Origin: Elmis aenea
Taxonomy: Eukaryota > Arthropoda > Insecta > Coleoptera > Elmidae
DNA length: 64,000 bases
Assembly: GCA_947652605.1 (NCBI GenBank)
Contig: OX393584.1
Span: forward strand, 31,483,467 to 31,547,466
Direction of reading: 5' to 3'
This document shows positions 36,235 through 47,900 of this stretch, in pieces. Positions within the stretch are counted from its first letter, which is position 1. The number at the start of each line of letters is the position of its first letter. The notes under the pieces were generated by a model that saw only the letters and a program-made list of their open reading frames with translations, had not been told where the DNA came from and ran no database searches. The translations under genes were made by a program, and so were the position numbers.

Positions 36235-36388
36235 CTAGAAAAAAAAACACCTTAATATCCTGGTTGCACAAGTTGAAAAACATGCATTACTTTTTCTGCT
36301 ATAGTAGAATATAAAACATGCATTGTATTCCTCTCTAAATGAGCTTTCCGATGATGTGTCACTCGACGTATCCTTATTGATAATTAAT

Positions 36389-37242
36389 AGTTTTTCATTA
36401 TAATATATAGTACTGTAATGTAGCTTTTTAGACTAGTTATGTTTAAGAAATTGCCTAAACTCTGTATTTTAAGTAGTGACATCTTTATTTCTAAAAGTAT
36501 AACAATAACTTATCTAACAAAAATTTGTTTTATCAAAAATTAAACTCGTAAACCGGTTTCTAATAACGAGATTCTATTTCATTTACCAGCTATATTTTAA
36601 CGTGTTTGTCAGTAAAATTTGTATTGCCTAAAAATATTGTTATAACAATTTTTAATATCTTTTTAAATTCGTAATATGCTAATCTGCTAATACAATATAA
36701 AAATAATTCAAGTTTTTCCTTTCACCGTTTTTAAAATCAGCAGATTAATTCAAGAAAAATCGGCGAAACATGTGGGATCTTTTTCAAAAAGAATTTTATA
36801 AAGAATAAACCTGTAAAAAACCAGCAACTTTCGTTTAATTTCAGTCAAATAGAACAGCAATTTTTTTTTTCTATCTTTATCTCTCTGTTTATTGGGGCGG
36901 CGAAACGTACTTTAGCACGCGGGCGGCCAAGTACTCAGAAACGGCAATGATGATAAGAAATGTATTACCAACTTACCGAAAGTTGTTTTCTGAGATTCTT
37001 CATTTTCATCTTCTAATCTGATTTTTACCGCTACTTTAATAGTATTCAGAGACATATTTATAGTTTACTCACTAAAATTGCATACACGTGTGACATTAAG
37101 AAATACAACCTATGAATACAACTTAACTTCATTTCCGTCTGAACTTGAATGCGCAACATAGAAGATGCGCAAACGATTTAAGTAGGTGGGGAACTTAGCG
37201 CCTCTGAAACTGAAATTCCATTTTTACTTGTACACCTGTGTT
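36389..37242. repeat. copy of the grh-to-kinesin junction segment, unit 3
   Basis: 36389-37187 matches 7969-8766 almost exactly. It is joined to grh upstream sequence here, but to a truncated grh exon in unit 1, at the same point (AGTTTTTCATTATA). It contains the shortened kinesin exon. Confidence 0.8.
36977..37055 (-). pseudogene. shortened kinesin first exon, unit 3
   Basis: Same five deletions as the 8557-8635 copy, with ATG at 37053-37055 and a GTAAGTTG donor. One coding change (ATA to GTA, Ile to Val) separates it from the unit 1 copy. It lies in the segment 36389-37187, which matches 7969-8766 and is joined here directly to the 5' side of the long grh gene. Confidence 0.6.
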
Positions 37243-37678
37243 GTACACGTTGCGTTGCAATTTTTGTTTGGGATTTTTAGAAATTATTACGTTTAGGTTA
37301 ATTTTATGCTTGATAACCATCCATAAAAGAATATAAATATTTGTCATTTGTATATGCAATCGTGTTTCATTGCAGTTTCTGTGACGGGCAGCGATAAATT
37401 GGATTGCTGAATTTGAATGTTGTACTACATCGATAACAATTTAATACGGCAATAATCTTTTTTAATGATTTTTTAACTACCTTACTATTTTAAATTTAAG
37501 TGATTACTATCTACGTATATAAAAATACCCTCACATTTTATTTATATGTTTATACAAAATTAAATAAACAAATTATTTTAGCAATAAGATATGAAAAAGC
37601 ATTTAAATACAAATATATTTATTGTATAAAAAAATATTGCTGTACATAAAATTTACACATTTCTAACTATTTTACTTA

Positions 37679-38762
37679 TACAGGGTGTTCCAGATTACAT
37701 TTCCAGCATGGGGATCTCGCTTACTATATTCTTTTTTCTCTCGTCACTTTTTTGTTTTAATCGTTAGAACAATTTTATGCTTTCTGAAGGTACTTTTTAA
37801 TGGAGAATGTAACTGTTATTTTAGATTATTTTTAACACCTACCATTTTCGAGATATTACCCCTAACTTCATTTTTTCTTATGGGCCGCGAAGTTGGCTAT
37901 GGAATAGTTGAATATGCTTTTTTTTTCTCTTTAAAATAAGGTATTACTTGCTGCAACTATTTTTATAAATAAGTTACAAAATCAAGAAAAATCGTATTTA
38001 ACCCATTACTTATTAAGCTATCTATGAAAATTAAAACAAAAAACAACTAATTAAATGTCAAATGACAGTTACTATTTGTCTGCGGTATCATTTATTAGAA
38101 TTTTATAGTATTGTTGTGTAATTCGATAGTCTTTGTAGCAAATTTGTTATCACATCATTATGGGCACGTTTACAACTAATTAAAAATGTTATATGTTGAA
38201 ATGCTAATTATTTGCAATAGAAACTGTGTAAAATAAATAATTCTAATTAATTATTGATTTGTTTTGGATTTTTGGTTGGTTTGTCGAAAAAACATATTCT
38301 TTTAAATTTATTTCCAAATTTTTGTAATTAGGCATCCATCGATACCCTTTCTCGGGATATAGCTCTAAGTATATTCGCTTAGCTTCTACACAGACTTTAT
38401 GGCAAAGAATGTAGCATCTCAAGATGTCAAATTTTTCGCTATTTTTAAATGTAGCCATCATTATAACAATTACTACAAAGACTATCACAACAATAATATG
38501 AAATTCTAATAAATGATACTGCAGACAAAGGTAATTGTCACTTGACATTTAATTAGTTGTTTTTTGTTTTTATTTTCATAGATAGCTTGATAAGTGATGG
38601 GTAAAATACGATTTTTCTTGATTTTGTGACTTATTTATAAAAATATATGTAGCAAGTAATATCTCATTTTAAAGAGAAAAAAAAAGCATATTCAACTATT
38701 CCATAGCCAACTTTGCGGCCCATAAGAAAAAATGAAGTTACTTTCGGAGTTACACCCCCCTA
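37679..38762. repeat. foldback element F1, unit 4
   Basis: Fourth copy of F1, 20042 bases after the unit 3 copy, again with the shared left flank (from about 37243). Arms and spacer are as in the other copies. Confidence 0.7.
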
Positions 38763-39605
38763 AGGGGGAGCGGTAAAATTAGGTTTTTATTTTATTTCTC
38801 AAATTTGGTTAAAAGTAGGAGAATGATATTCGGTAGATGTTTTATACTCATTGAAAGGTTTCCCATAGCAATATTTTTAATCATCTCCCACCTTCACAGG
38901 GGGCTGAAAAGTGCGAACCCTGTTGGTTTTGTAATCAGAACTTTTTGGTGAGTTAAAAGTTTGCAGTTTAAATTTTTTTTTAAGTTTGATTTATTTAGAA
39001 CGTTTTTTTATTATTTAGTTTTTCTCGTAAAATCTACAGTTTTTGAGTAAAACATTAAATGAGTGAACATGTTCCATTAAATATGTTTAAATAAAACGAT
39101 TCATTTTGGTGTTACCATGGTTTGTTTATGTTCATATTCGGTACAATTGACGGGCGTTTTAGTGTTGTCGCCACGTAAACGTCAAAATGAATTACACCCG
39201 TCAGTTCTCCCCAATATGAACATAAACAAACCATCATGGTAACCACCATAATGAATCGTTTTATATTGGAATATTTTATGGTTCAGGTTCATTCATATAA
39301 TTTTGTACTCAAAAACTGTAGGTTTAACGAAAAAAGTTAATGAATAAAAAAACGTCTAAATAAATCAAGTTTAAAAAAAATTAAATTGTTAAATTTCAAC
39401 CCACCAAAAATTTCTGCTAAAAAAACCAACAGGGGTTGCACTTTTCAGCCTCCTGTCAAGGTGGGAGAGGATTAAAAATATTACTATGGGAAACCTTTTA
39501 ATAAGTATAAAACATCTACCGAATATCATTCTTCTACATTTATCCAAATTTTAGAAATAAAACAAAAAGCCAATTTTACCGATCTCCTTTAGGGGGGTGT
39601 AACTC
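38763..39605. repeat. foldback block F2, unit 4, empty MITE site
   Basis: Copy of F2 without the 468-bp MITE: the right arm is continuous and ATATTAC occurs once (39478-39484). This copy shows the pre-insertion structure of the foldback and defines the MITE ends. Confidence 0.75.
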
Positions 39606-39899
39606 CGAAATACACACAATACAAATACACACGACAGTGAAATACTGATTTTAATATGGACAATTTAGTTGTCAATACTGTAGATTGTGTAGATAATAGC
39701 TCAAATCAAAAACCATAGTTTAAATTAAAGAACTTCATATTTACATTTAAACTGGATACAGGGGCTGATGTTACTACGATATGGTTAAATGTTGTCAAAA
39801 AGTTTGACTGGGTCAGTAAAGTTAATAAAACTAGTTGTAAGTTAGGAGCTTTCAGGTGTTCAGTTGTAGTACCGGTAGGCACTATAGATGCTACATACA

Positions 39900-40087
39900 C
39901 AGAGGCGGATTTAACGACGAGCGCGCGCCCTGGGCCCCGACTTTTAAAGGTCCCGCAAAACCCAGACTTTATTCATATAAAAATATGGGTGATATGTATT
40001 TAAATTTTATCTGTCTCTCTCTTTTTTTTAAGGGGCCCAATATTTTCTTCTTCGCCCGAGGCTTCAGCCGACCTTAATCCGCCTTTG
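39900..40087. mobile_element. hAT-type MITE inside C6
   Basis: Same element and target duplication (39892-39899 and 40088-40095), with several private substitutions. Confidence 0.8.
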
Positions 40088-40117
40088 TACATACAATATC
40101 AACGAATAAGTCAAAAA

Positions 40118-40508
40118 AAAAAATTTTTTTTTTTTTTAACACCTATGGTGTTTGAATTATTAATACTGGTCTAATAGGCCAACCATCAATTTTTTTCTAA
40201 TAAATCTTTAAACTAAATACTTAACAACTAGTGTCCATCCATTGATGTCTTCTAGATTGTTCTGACTATATTCTATGCACTCTCACTCGCGCACTATGCT
40301 CTGCTTTTTACACAAAAAAACACACTACACGAGTTCAAACGGCTTGGTCCTCTTCAATCTTCGGACAAGATGTTGGTTGTCCAGCAGTTGAAGAGCTTCT
40401 GCATTCTCATCATGGTGGAGTCTGGCTTCATGTTTACCAGCAAACCTTTTGATTTCTTCCTTAACCATTGGTATACCAAAGTCTCGATGAAGATCACTGT
40501 TTAAAAAT
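40118..40508 (-). mobile_element. 5'-truncated jockey-type retrotransposon
   Basis: On the - strand the last part of a jockey-type polymerase reads DLHRDFGIPMVKEEIKRFA and then RRLKRTKPFELV with a stop at 40325-40327, followed by a 3' tail and an A-rich end (T/A runs at 40118-40138 on +). AGTCAAAAA is duplicated at 40109-40117 and 40509-40517. Present only in the unit 4 copy, so it is younger than the duplications or private to this unit. Confidence 0.85.
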
Positions 40509-41429
40509 AGTCAAAAATAAATACACAAATATAATGTTATTGAAAGTGAATCAGGAACATCTATTTTAAGTGGAAATGCTTGCGAGAAATTGAACTGAGT
40601 AAAAATAAGATTAGTTGGCTTTAGTCAGAAAATAGAAAAAGAAACATTCATCAAAAATAATATAGATATAATTATAATCTATCTGCACGACATCCACCAA
40701 AATGAATTTAGTTGATAACCCTGCAAGACACGAATAAAACAGCTCTTACACCATTTTTCTTTCTTTTAAAATCAAAAGGACTTTGTTAAAAGTGTTTTTT
40801 TTTTGTCGCACACTTAAAATTTAATAATAATCATAACATATATTATAGTAATCTCATTAATAATTATTCACAAAAATGGCGATTGCAGTAACCTATGCTA
40901 ATTAAGTACAATAATGTTACAAATACAATTAATATGACACAAACATAATAACTAGGTTAAAATACAAAATCAATTATAATTAATTACTATTTACAAAACT
41001 ACTATTAACATATCTTAATATTATAATGCTCAATTAAGCTCAACTTTAATTAGTGCAAAAATTAGACACATTATGTATTACAGCCAACTTTTAAATGATC
41101 ACGATAAAAGAAACAATTAGAGTACCTAGCCCTTCCTTTAACACCCAAAATAACTTGTTAACACACTTATTATATATTTATAAATTAATAAAATACAAAA
41201 CAAATAAACGTAACAAGTAGGAGTAATATTTGTTTGTGATGTAGTATTGATTGGTGTTTTCTGAGTGTGCCTAAATAACGTAAAATTACGCCAATAAACA
41301 AACTAAGCTGTCAGTTAACAAGTCAACCAAAATATTTGAAATAAAATTCATTGCAACGGCTGACAAAAATTTTCTGCGATGTATAAGAATGAAACAGTTG
41401 TACGTGTAACAGGATGAGTAAGAAATGAC

Positions 41430-41560
41430 CAGCCGCGGGAGGTGTGAGAGACCCTCTAATTCAAGGCCAGCTGGTAATTGTCCGACTTCAATCGAAGTGC
41501 CGCCGCTTTGATCTCGCCGCCACCGCACACACACAACAACGCTCTTTATGTGCCGCGGAT
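41430..41560. other. GC-rich patch
   Basis: About 130 bases (CCAGCCGCGGGAGG through CGCCGCCACCGCACACAC) that are clearly richer in G+C than the neighbours. It could be a buried exon, a promoter or part of a transposon; no reading frame is convincing. 40.8-41.4 kb to its left holds nothing I recognise. Confidence 0.25.
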
Positions 41561-41699
41561 AAAAAATTAAAACGTTCCTCAAAAGTTCAAACCCGAATGA
41601 ATATCATGCCTTAGTTTAATTAAATAAGAAATTTGCTTAGAGATAAGATTGACAATAGATTATGTAACCATTTGCACCACCTACATTTTTAAAATATTA

Positions 41700-42229
41700 T
41701 ACAGGGCGTTTTTTACGCTTGGTCAAACTTGTGAAACTTCAAACATCGATAACTCATTTTTTTTTAAATACAGTACCCTATATTTTTTTACCCCGTCTTA
41801 TAGAAAATTTAATTCTCTTTCGAAAACATAAAGGCTATTTTTCACTTTAAATTAATATTTTCCGAGATATCGCGATTTCATTGTTAATTATTAGGGCAAA
41901 GTAATAATTTCAAGTAGGGTATGAAGGTAGACAGCGGTAATTTAAAACAATTGAAAGAAAAAACTGGAAACTTATAATTTTGTTTGCCTACACATTTTTG
42001 ACATTTTTTATAAGAAAGTTGTAGTTGTAGTTGGAAAAACATGCAGGGTGTTCCATAAGAAAAAGTATAACTTTGATATGCCACTCTTTTTTGGAGCACC
42101 CTGTATGTTTGAAAATATTTTTTAAATGTAGCCCTTATTGACTTACATAATCTAACAGCGACAAAAGTTTGAAAATACATACCGTTTGGCCATAAAACTC
42201 CGTGGCGTCCGTCGTGACACACCCTGTAT
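41700..42229. mobile_element. non-autonomous element with TACAGGG ends
   Basis: It begins TACAGGGCGTTTTTT and ends ACACACCCTGTA, short inverted ends. Inside, 42043-42108 is a 66-base mini-element with CAGGGTGTTCC and GGAGCACCCTG ends, probably a nested insertion or a relic of the same family. No transposase. Confidence 0.4.
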
Positions 42230-43935
42230 AAAATGTTATTTAAAAATGCAAAAAATATTTAACTACTATAATGAGCGTCACTTTCACTTCTTGATGTAGA
42301 CTACATCGACGTCGTGATGGCGCAAAAGGATTACAAATAGCTACTCCATCCCCAGATTATCCGACAAACCAACACTTAAGACATGACATTGGTTCATGAT
42401 GAACTTTTTGCTTGACAGATTTTTTTTAAGTTGGTTAACTTGCTCGCAACAGAAAAATTAATTGTAATACTATCATACACTTGTGTTGATAGTGATATGC
42501 TTTATAAATCACGTTAAATTTTTATGAAACCGGTAAACAAAAAAAACTGTATTTTTTAAAATACCTTACTTATCTTTATGCAATGAAGGGCGGCCTTATA
42601 TATCACAATGTGAGATGTTAGAACTTTAAATAGTTCCTTTATCATTTTAAATTACAACTAATAATTACGTGCACAATCATTAACTTTATAAATTACTGCT
42701 GGGAACTATTAAAGATTCGGGCTCAAATATAAATATCTACGTAAACAATTTATCTCAAAATAAATTGAAAAAATATTCCAAAAACCGGCTCTTTTATTTT
42801 TTTGTAAATACGAGTATGTATTAAGTATTAAGGTAAACATATACTTTTTAAAAATATTTGATATCTTAGCCGATCATATCATTGTAAAGATTCCAGCTTA
42901 TTTTAATATTGCAAACCATTTATAGTAAACAATTTCATAAATTTCAATATATATTTATTTGCATAACCATTAAAAAAGTATTTGTATAATGTTACTTAGC
43001 GGTCGCTTTGTAAAGGCCGGATAAAATAACAAAATATTGACTTTTACAAATAACAATTTAAAGAATGACGTTTTACGTGTATCAATAACAACACTTATAT
43101 CCTGTACCTAAATTTAACCTTATCTAAAGAACAAAAGAAAGCAAGTAAATGTTACACCGGCATGTGCTGTGTTCGAATACCTCTTTGATCTTGCCGGTAT
43201 CCTATTAAGGTGCCTTTTCCCCGCACCGTAATCTCGTCAGATCACTCAGAAACGGATAACGGTCGATAAAATATATTCCCTCAGTTTCTCTCCAAGTTCA
43301 ATTTTAACAAATTTCACCGCGTTTAAAATATCTATTTTTGTTTAATCAAAACGTCTAATTATATTTATTTTAAAGCATGCCGTGAAAGCGTAAAAAACAC
43401 ATTTAATGAACATGTTCTCTGTTACTTAAGAGTGACTATAGCCTATTTCTTTTAAAACTGCTCACAGCGGATTAAGAAGAGGCAGAACTAAAGGAAACAA
43501 ACGCACAATCTCCGTCTCTTTCTTTAAATATTATTTGTGTTTACAATTCAGTCTACGCCAATGAAAGTGGTAATCTAATTGAAGGCGTCTCCATGAATAT
43601 TATCGCAAGCAGTCTAAATTTGATCCCTAATTATAGGTTCAATAAGGTTTAATTTGGGTTCTTAGGTAAAAAAAAAATTAATATCTGTATCAGTGTTTCC
43701 CAAAAGTTTTTGCTTGAAAACAAATATAATTTAAAATCTATTATAGCAGGTATCCCGGAAGAAGAACTTGTTTGGAACTGCAGCATTATGCTCAAAGAAA
43801 TGCAATTAGGAAGATGTGGTATACGATTATGATTTTAGGTGTTGTGCTATACAAATCATTGAAGGTTTATAATCCAAGATTGTGTATGTACCTGGGTTGT
43901 TCCAACTGCTTAAGCCGATATGGGAAGTTTTATTT

Positions 43936-43992
43936 GCGATATATATATATATATATATAAATATATATAAAAGTCCAGCCTGACTTTGTCTC

Positions 43993-44039
<47 letters not shown>

Positions 44040-44040
44040 G
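43936..44040. repeat. AT run and CTAT microsatellite
   Basis: A TA dinucleotide run (43939-43970, interrupted) and about eleven CTAT/TATC units (43995-44039) are separated by the AAAGTCCAGCCTGACTTTG stretch and followed by a short GACT run. Such microsatellite-bearing blocks often belong to Helitron-like or SINE-like repeats, but no end signature was confirmed. 42.2-43.9 kb holds nothing I recognise. Confidence 0.8.
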
Positions 44041-44204
44041 TGACTGACTGACTCTGTAACGCATGAATATAGCTACCAGTAAACTACTACGGGTTCATTT
44101 GACCGACTGAGTTGTGTCTAATGAACCGTAAATTTTTACTCACCGGTAACATAACAGTGTAACTTGCAGCTCACGGTATTATAAAAAGTAATAGTTTAAA
44201 TTTA

Positions 44205-44256
44205 AGATATACAATATTCCCGTCCTAGGACGGGCTAAGTGCTAGTATTGTATATG
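44205..44256. repeat. small palindrome
   Basis: CCCGTCCTAGGACGGG is a perfect 16-base palindrome (about 44220-44235), bracketed by ATATACAATATT and AGTATTGTATAT in inverted orientation. Possibly a MITE end pair or binding site. Confidence 0.5.
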
Positions 44257-44769
44257 TAAGGTTTGTTCCAACAAGCAATTTGCACGGTACAGTAAACGAT
44301 TTGAGTTTGCGCAGTATCAATATCGCGTTCCAACACAAGCTCTGACAGTTCACCGGACGGTCAGTAATCCGTTCCAACACATCTCAAATCAATTCGTGTA
44401 CGGGTTTGCGGACGATCAGAACAGTACATGGACTGAAAGACGAATTGTTGTCGGGATTTTTAGACGCTTGCGCTGTTCATAACTAACATAGCTCATGTAG
44501 CTATGCATCGCTCTCCCGACCCCTACTTAGTACTAGATTCTTAAGGTGTTTACCTTAGCGATGCGCACATTTCTATGAACCCAATAGACGCAAATGTCAT
44601 TTACAGTTAGGCCAGTCGTAAAAGCGTTCCAACAAAGTGTTCAGCATCAAAATGGAAGAAGATTTATTTTTACGGCTTTCACCGAAAAAACATTGCTGCT
44701 ATTACGATCACTGAAGATGACAATAAAGTTACCTATGCGATAGTAGATTGCATCTTCAGCTATCAGAAC

Positions 44770-44966
44770 CAGGGCCTATCACAGGGGGGTGGGTAGACGG
44801 GACTAATTCCCAGGGCCCGGTGTTGCCAAGGGGGCCCGGATCTGATCTAATCCACAATATTTTGTTTACAAATACTGTTAAAATTAAATTTAAACCTTTC
44901 TAAGAGTAAAGGGGGGCCCGTTGTCTATTGCTTCCCTGGGGCCCGAATTTTCTGAGAACGGCCCTG
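44770..44966. mobile_element. hAT-type MITE, 197 bp
   Basis: Ends CAGGGCC and GGCCCTG, with the 8-bp duplication ATCAGAAC at 44762-44769 and 44967-44974. It contains several GGGCCC blocks near both ends and an AT-rich centre, a layout like the hAT MITE in the retropepsin blocks, so the two may be related families. It interrupts an older sequence beginning with a possible coding start near 44652. Confidence 0.85.
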
Positions 44967-44979
44967 ATCAGAACTATCC

Positions 44980-47900
44980 TCCACAATCATCTGCATTCAA
45001 AAAAATTGTCAGTTGTTTTTTGACGCATTTTATTTTCGAGCTTAGAACAATAAATGTATGTAAGAATTTTCCATAAACGTTTGAATGTTCTAAATCTAAT
45101 TAATGGCAGGCACCAATTTTTCCCCAAAATTGCAATACCCTCACTACGTCTCTGTATATGAGTAATTACTGATTTATAGTACCTAACGCATGATTTTTTA
45201 AATTTTTAAAGAATAAACTTATCGCAAAGTTTTAAGACGATTACAGAAATTCGCATAATTTTAGAGCCGATGAACTTAAATATAAAACTATTTTTTTGTA
45301 TAGTAAAAAATTTAAATATGAAAGGTAAAATTATAATTTTTTTATTGATAGTTCCAATTATAGAAACGTTTAAGCTAAATATCAAGATATAAATAAAAAG
45401 GTACCTAATAAGGAAATAAAAAAATTACGTAGGTATGGGGTATGGGTATTAAATCGTCTTCACAGGATAAAAAATGCAAGAAGCCTTTTAGGTGCTAACT
45501 TTAAAATCTGCATGTATGTGCGATTGGAATTTTAAACAATCTGCAATTGTTCGCTAATTTTAAACGTTGCTGTGTTCAAAGCGATCACTGTTTTTTAATA
45601 GCATTGTTGTGTCTTTGTCTTATGCTAATATATAGCAATAGAACCTTTTTAGTTCTTTAACTTAAACATTTTAAAATATTTAATTTTAAAAAACCGTAAT
45701 CTAATTTGATAGAAAAGAAAAACAAAATTAGAAGTCGGCACGTAAGTAGTCTGACAAACGCCCAAGGGCAAAGCAACAATGGTTTTGTTGCCGGGTTGAG
45801 CCCGTTTCGACATCGCAGCTGCTGAGCGGTATCGTTTGATGTTATGATCAAGATGCGGCCGCAAAGGTATGGCCACTAAATAAAACCGAGAAGTTCTGGT
45901 CGTCCAAACAATAAAAATTGGCTGCTTTTAAATCGCTTCGAAAATCAAGCAGCTGAAAGTTTGCCGCAATCACTATTTATTATCTGATTTTTCAAATTCA
46001 GCTGCCAACGGAAAGGTGCTAAATCGTATAATTAAGCAAATCAGACGGGAAAGACATTTTTTTAAATACGCACACACATACACCATCTACCTTAACTGTG
46101 TGTACATACATAAAGTTTCGTGTACTTCTTTTAGTCTTATCGTTATCGTATTTATTATAAACTAAATTTTCGCTTATAACAAAGAGTGATTCAAGACAAG
46201 AGCCAAGTCATTCGATCAATATGTATTCTGTGCAGCAACATTGAAATTATTTTAAACAAAATGAAAGTTATTTCAGACTTCATTTTGAAACAAACGAACC
46301 GTATTTACTGCATATCAAAAATATTTTGCTGGCGTTTAATTCAAAAAATGAACACCAAGATGGCCAAAAGACCATTTATGGAAATATAAAACGTATGCTT
46401 TGACACTATCATTAAAGAGGTGATCGTGGTTGAATAACAAAATGAGACATTTTGATATTGCCTCCATATTGATAGTATGGTACCTATTACATAATTTTGC
46501 AAATGTGTATAAGAAGTGCATTAAACATACGAACAGTCCACTTTGTAACAATTTTTTTTAAAACAATATTTGCACAATTCTCATACATTAAGTAAAATTA
46601 CAAAGTTTACATCCATCGTAATAACCAGGAACCAAAAAAGTAAGTAATTATAAATTATCAATAGCTGAGGAAACAATCGAATGCTACAACAAATATTGAT
46701 TCTGGGATTTTTAATTTTTTAATTATTAATTAATCTACAATTATGAAAACACATTTATTGTTTTATTTAATACGTTACATAAAATGTTCAAAAGAAATTG
46801 GCCAATATTAGATCGTATCTTTAAACTTAAACTACCACTTCATCAAAGTACTTATTTTGTGGTAATGAAATCGAAATAAATTCAATAACATGTCAGTATT
46901 ACATAATTTTGTATGAAATTTCTGTGGTTATAATTGTACTAGTAAAAGTACTTCATGATTTAAAGTCATTTGATAAAATATGTATTTCTTCTTAAATGCA
47001 TTTGTATCTCGTATATCCCCAGGTTTCACTCGCTTTTTAACATCAACCGCCGATACCGCCAAAGGAAACCCAGAACTGAGATAGCTGTATTTAAAAGAGA
47101 TAGGTGGAGAATTTCAAGACCTCTTGCTGTTCTTTGCGGGGCGCGGGCGGACATAAGACCAGCCGCCAGATATCTTAGGCCAGCGGTATGCGGGGTGCTG
47201 GCGCTATTTAGTAGATAATAGAGAAGTGTACGGGTCTTATTCCTATCCTAACAAGTTCCCGACTATTATATTGATAGACAACGTCAGTAAAACACCGGGT
47301 CGAAGTAAAATTACTAATTTCTTGATGCAAACAAAAAACGTTAAAGAGATCGTGATCAATTACCCATCTTGCAGTGTAAAGCTCTAACCAATCTTTAAGT
47401 AGATTTCTGTTTGCGTTACCTAATGATAAATACAATACCTTTAAAACCAAATAAGTTCTTATATTTTTATAGCACCTAGAAAAAACATGTATTACCTAAT
47501 ATTAGCTATCTAGCAAATATGTGCATTATAAAACCTACTTACAAATTGCTGAATTAGATGGAAATATGTACGAGCGTCAAGCTGATTTATTAAGAAAAAA
47601 AAACGCAGTTAATGTTTTCCTAAATGTTCAAAATAAATTGTTTCCGCAATAATGCACTTCGCCATTCTTATTTTTTACTTCTTAAACGCTTGCAACCAAT
47701 CTTCTTTCGGCACACTTGCAAAATGATCATGAACCGTAGAGTTGGAGCTGCCGTATCAGAAGATGTACTATCCTGATGGAGTAGAGTGAGTCCCCTTCTC
47801 TGTATACTGAATACTGCAGGCAAACATTTTTCTGTGTACCTACCATTTCTCTGTAACTGTCTTTAGCGTATTCAGTTTTAATTGTATTGAGACCCGTAAT

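Larger units (their letters stand above)
39620..40785 (+). mobile_element. retropepsin remnant C6, split by a jockey insertion
   Basis: C2-like markers (TACGATATGG, AAATATAATG, TTTTAAGTGG). It is interrupted at 40118-40508 by a 5'-truncated jockey-type insertion. Homology to the module stops near 40785, which is the end of the duplicated region. Confidence 0.65.

Noticed and set aside
43141..43215. TGTTCGAAT stretch considered as a tRNA T-arm
   Set aside because: No matching acceptor stem, D-arm or anticodon arm at proper spacing.
43995..44039. Regular short repeats, considered as a CRISPR-like array
   Set aside because: Simple CTAT microsatellite in a eukaryotic genome; no spacers.
45649..45876. 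75-codon - strand frame in a GC-richer patch
   Set aside because: Two overlapping frames compete and neither shows a domain or splice context.
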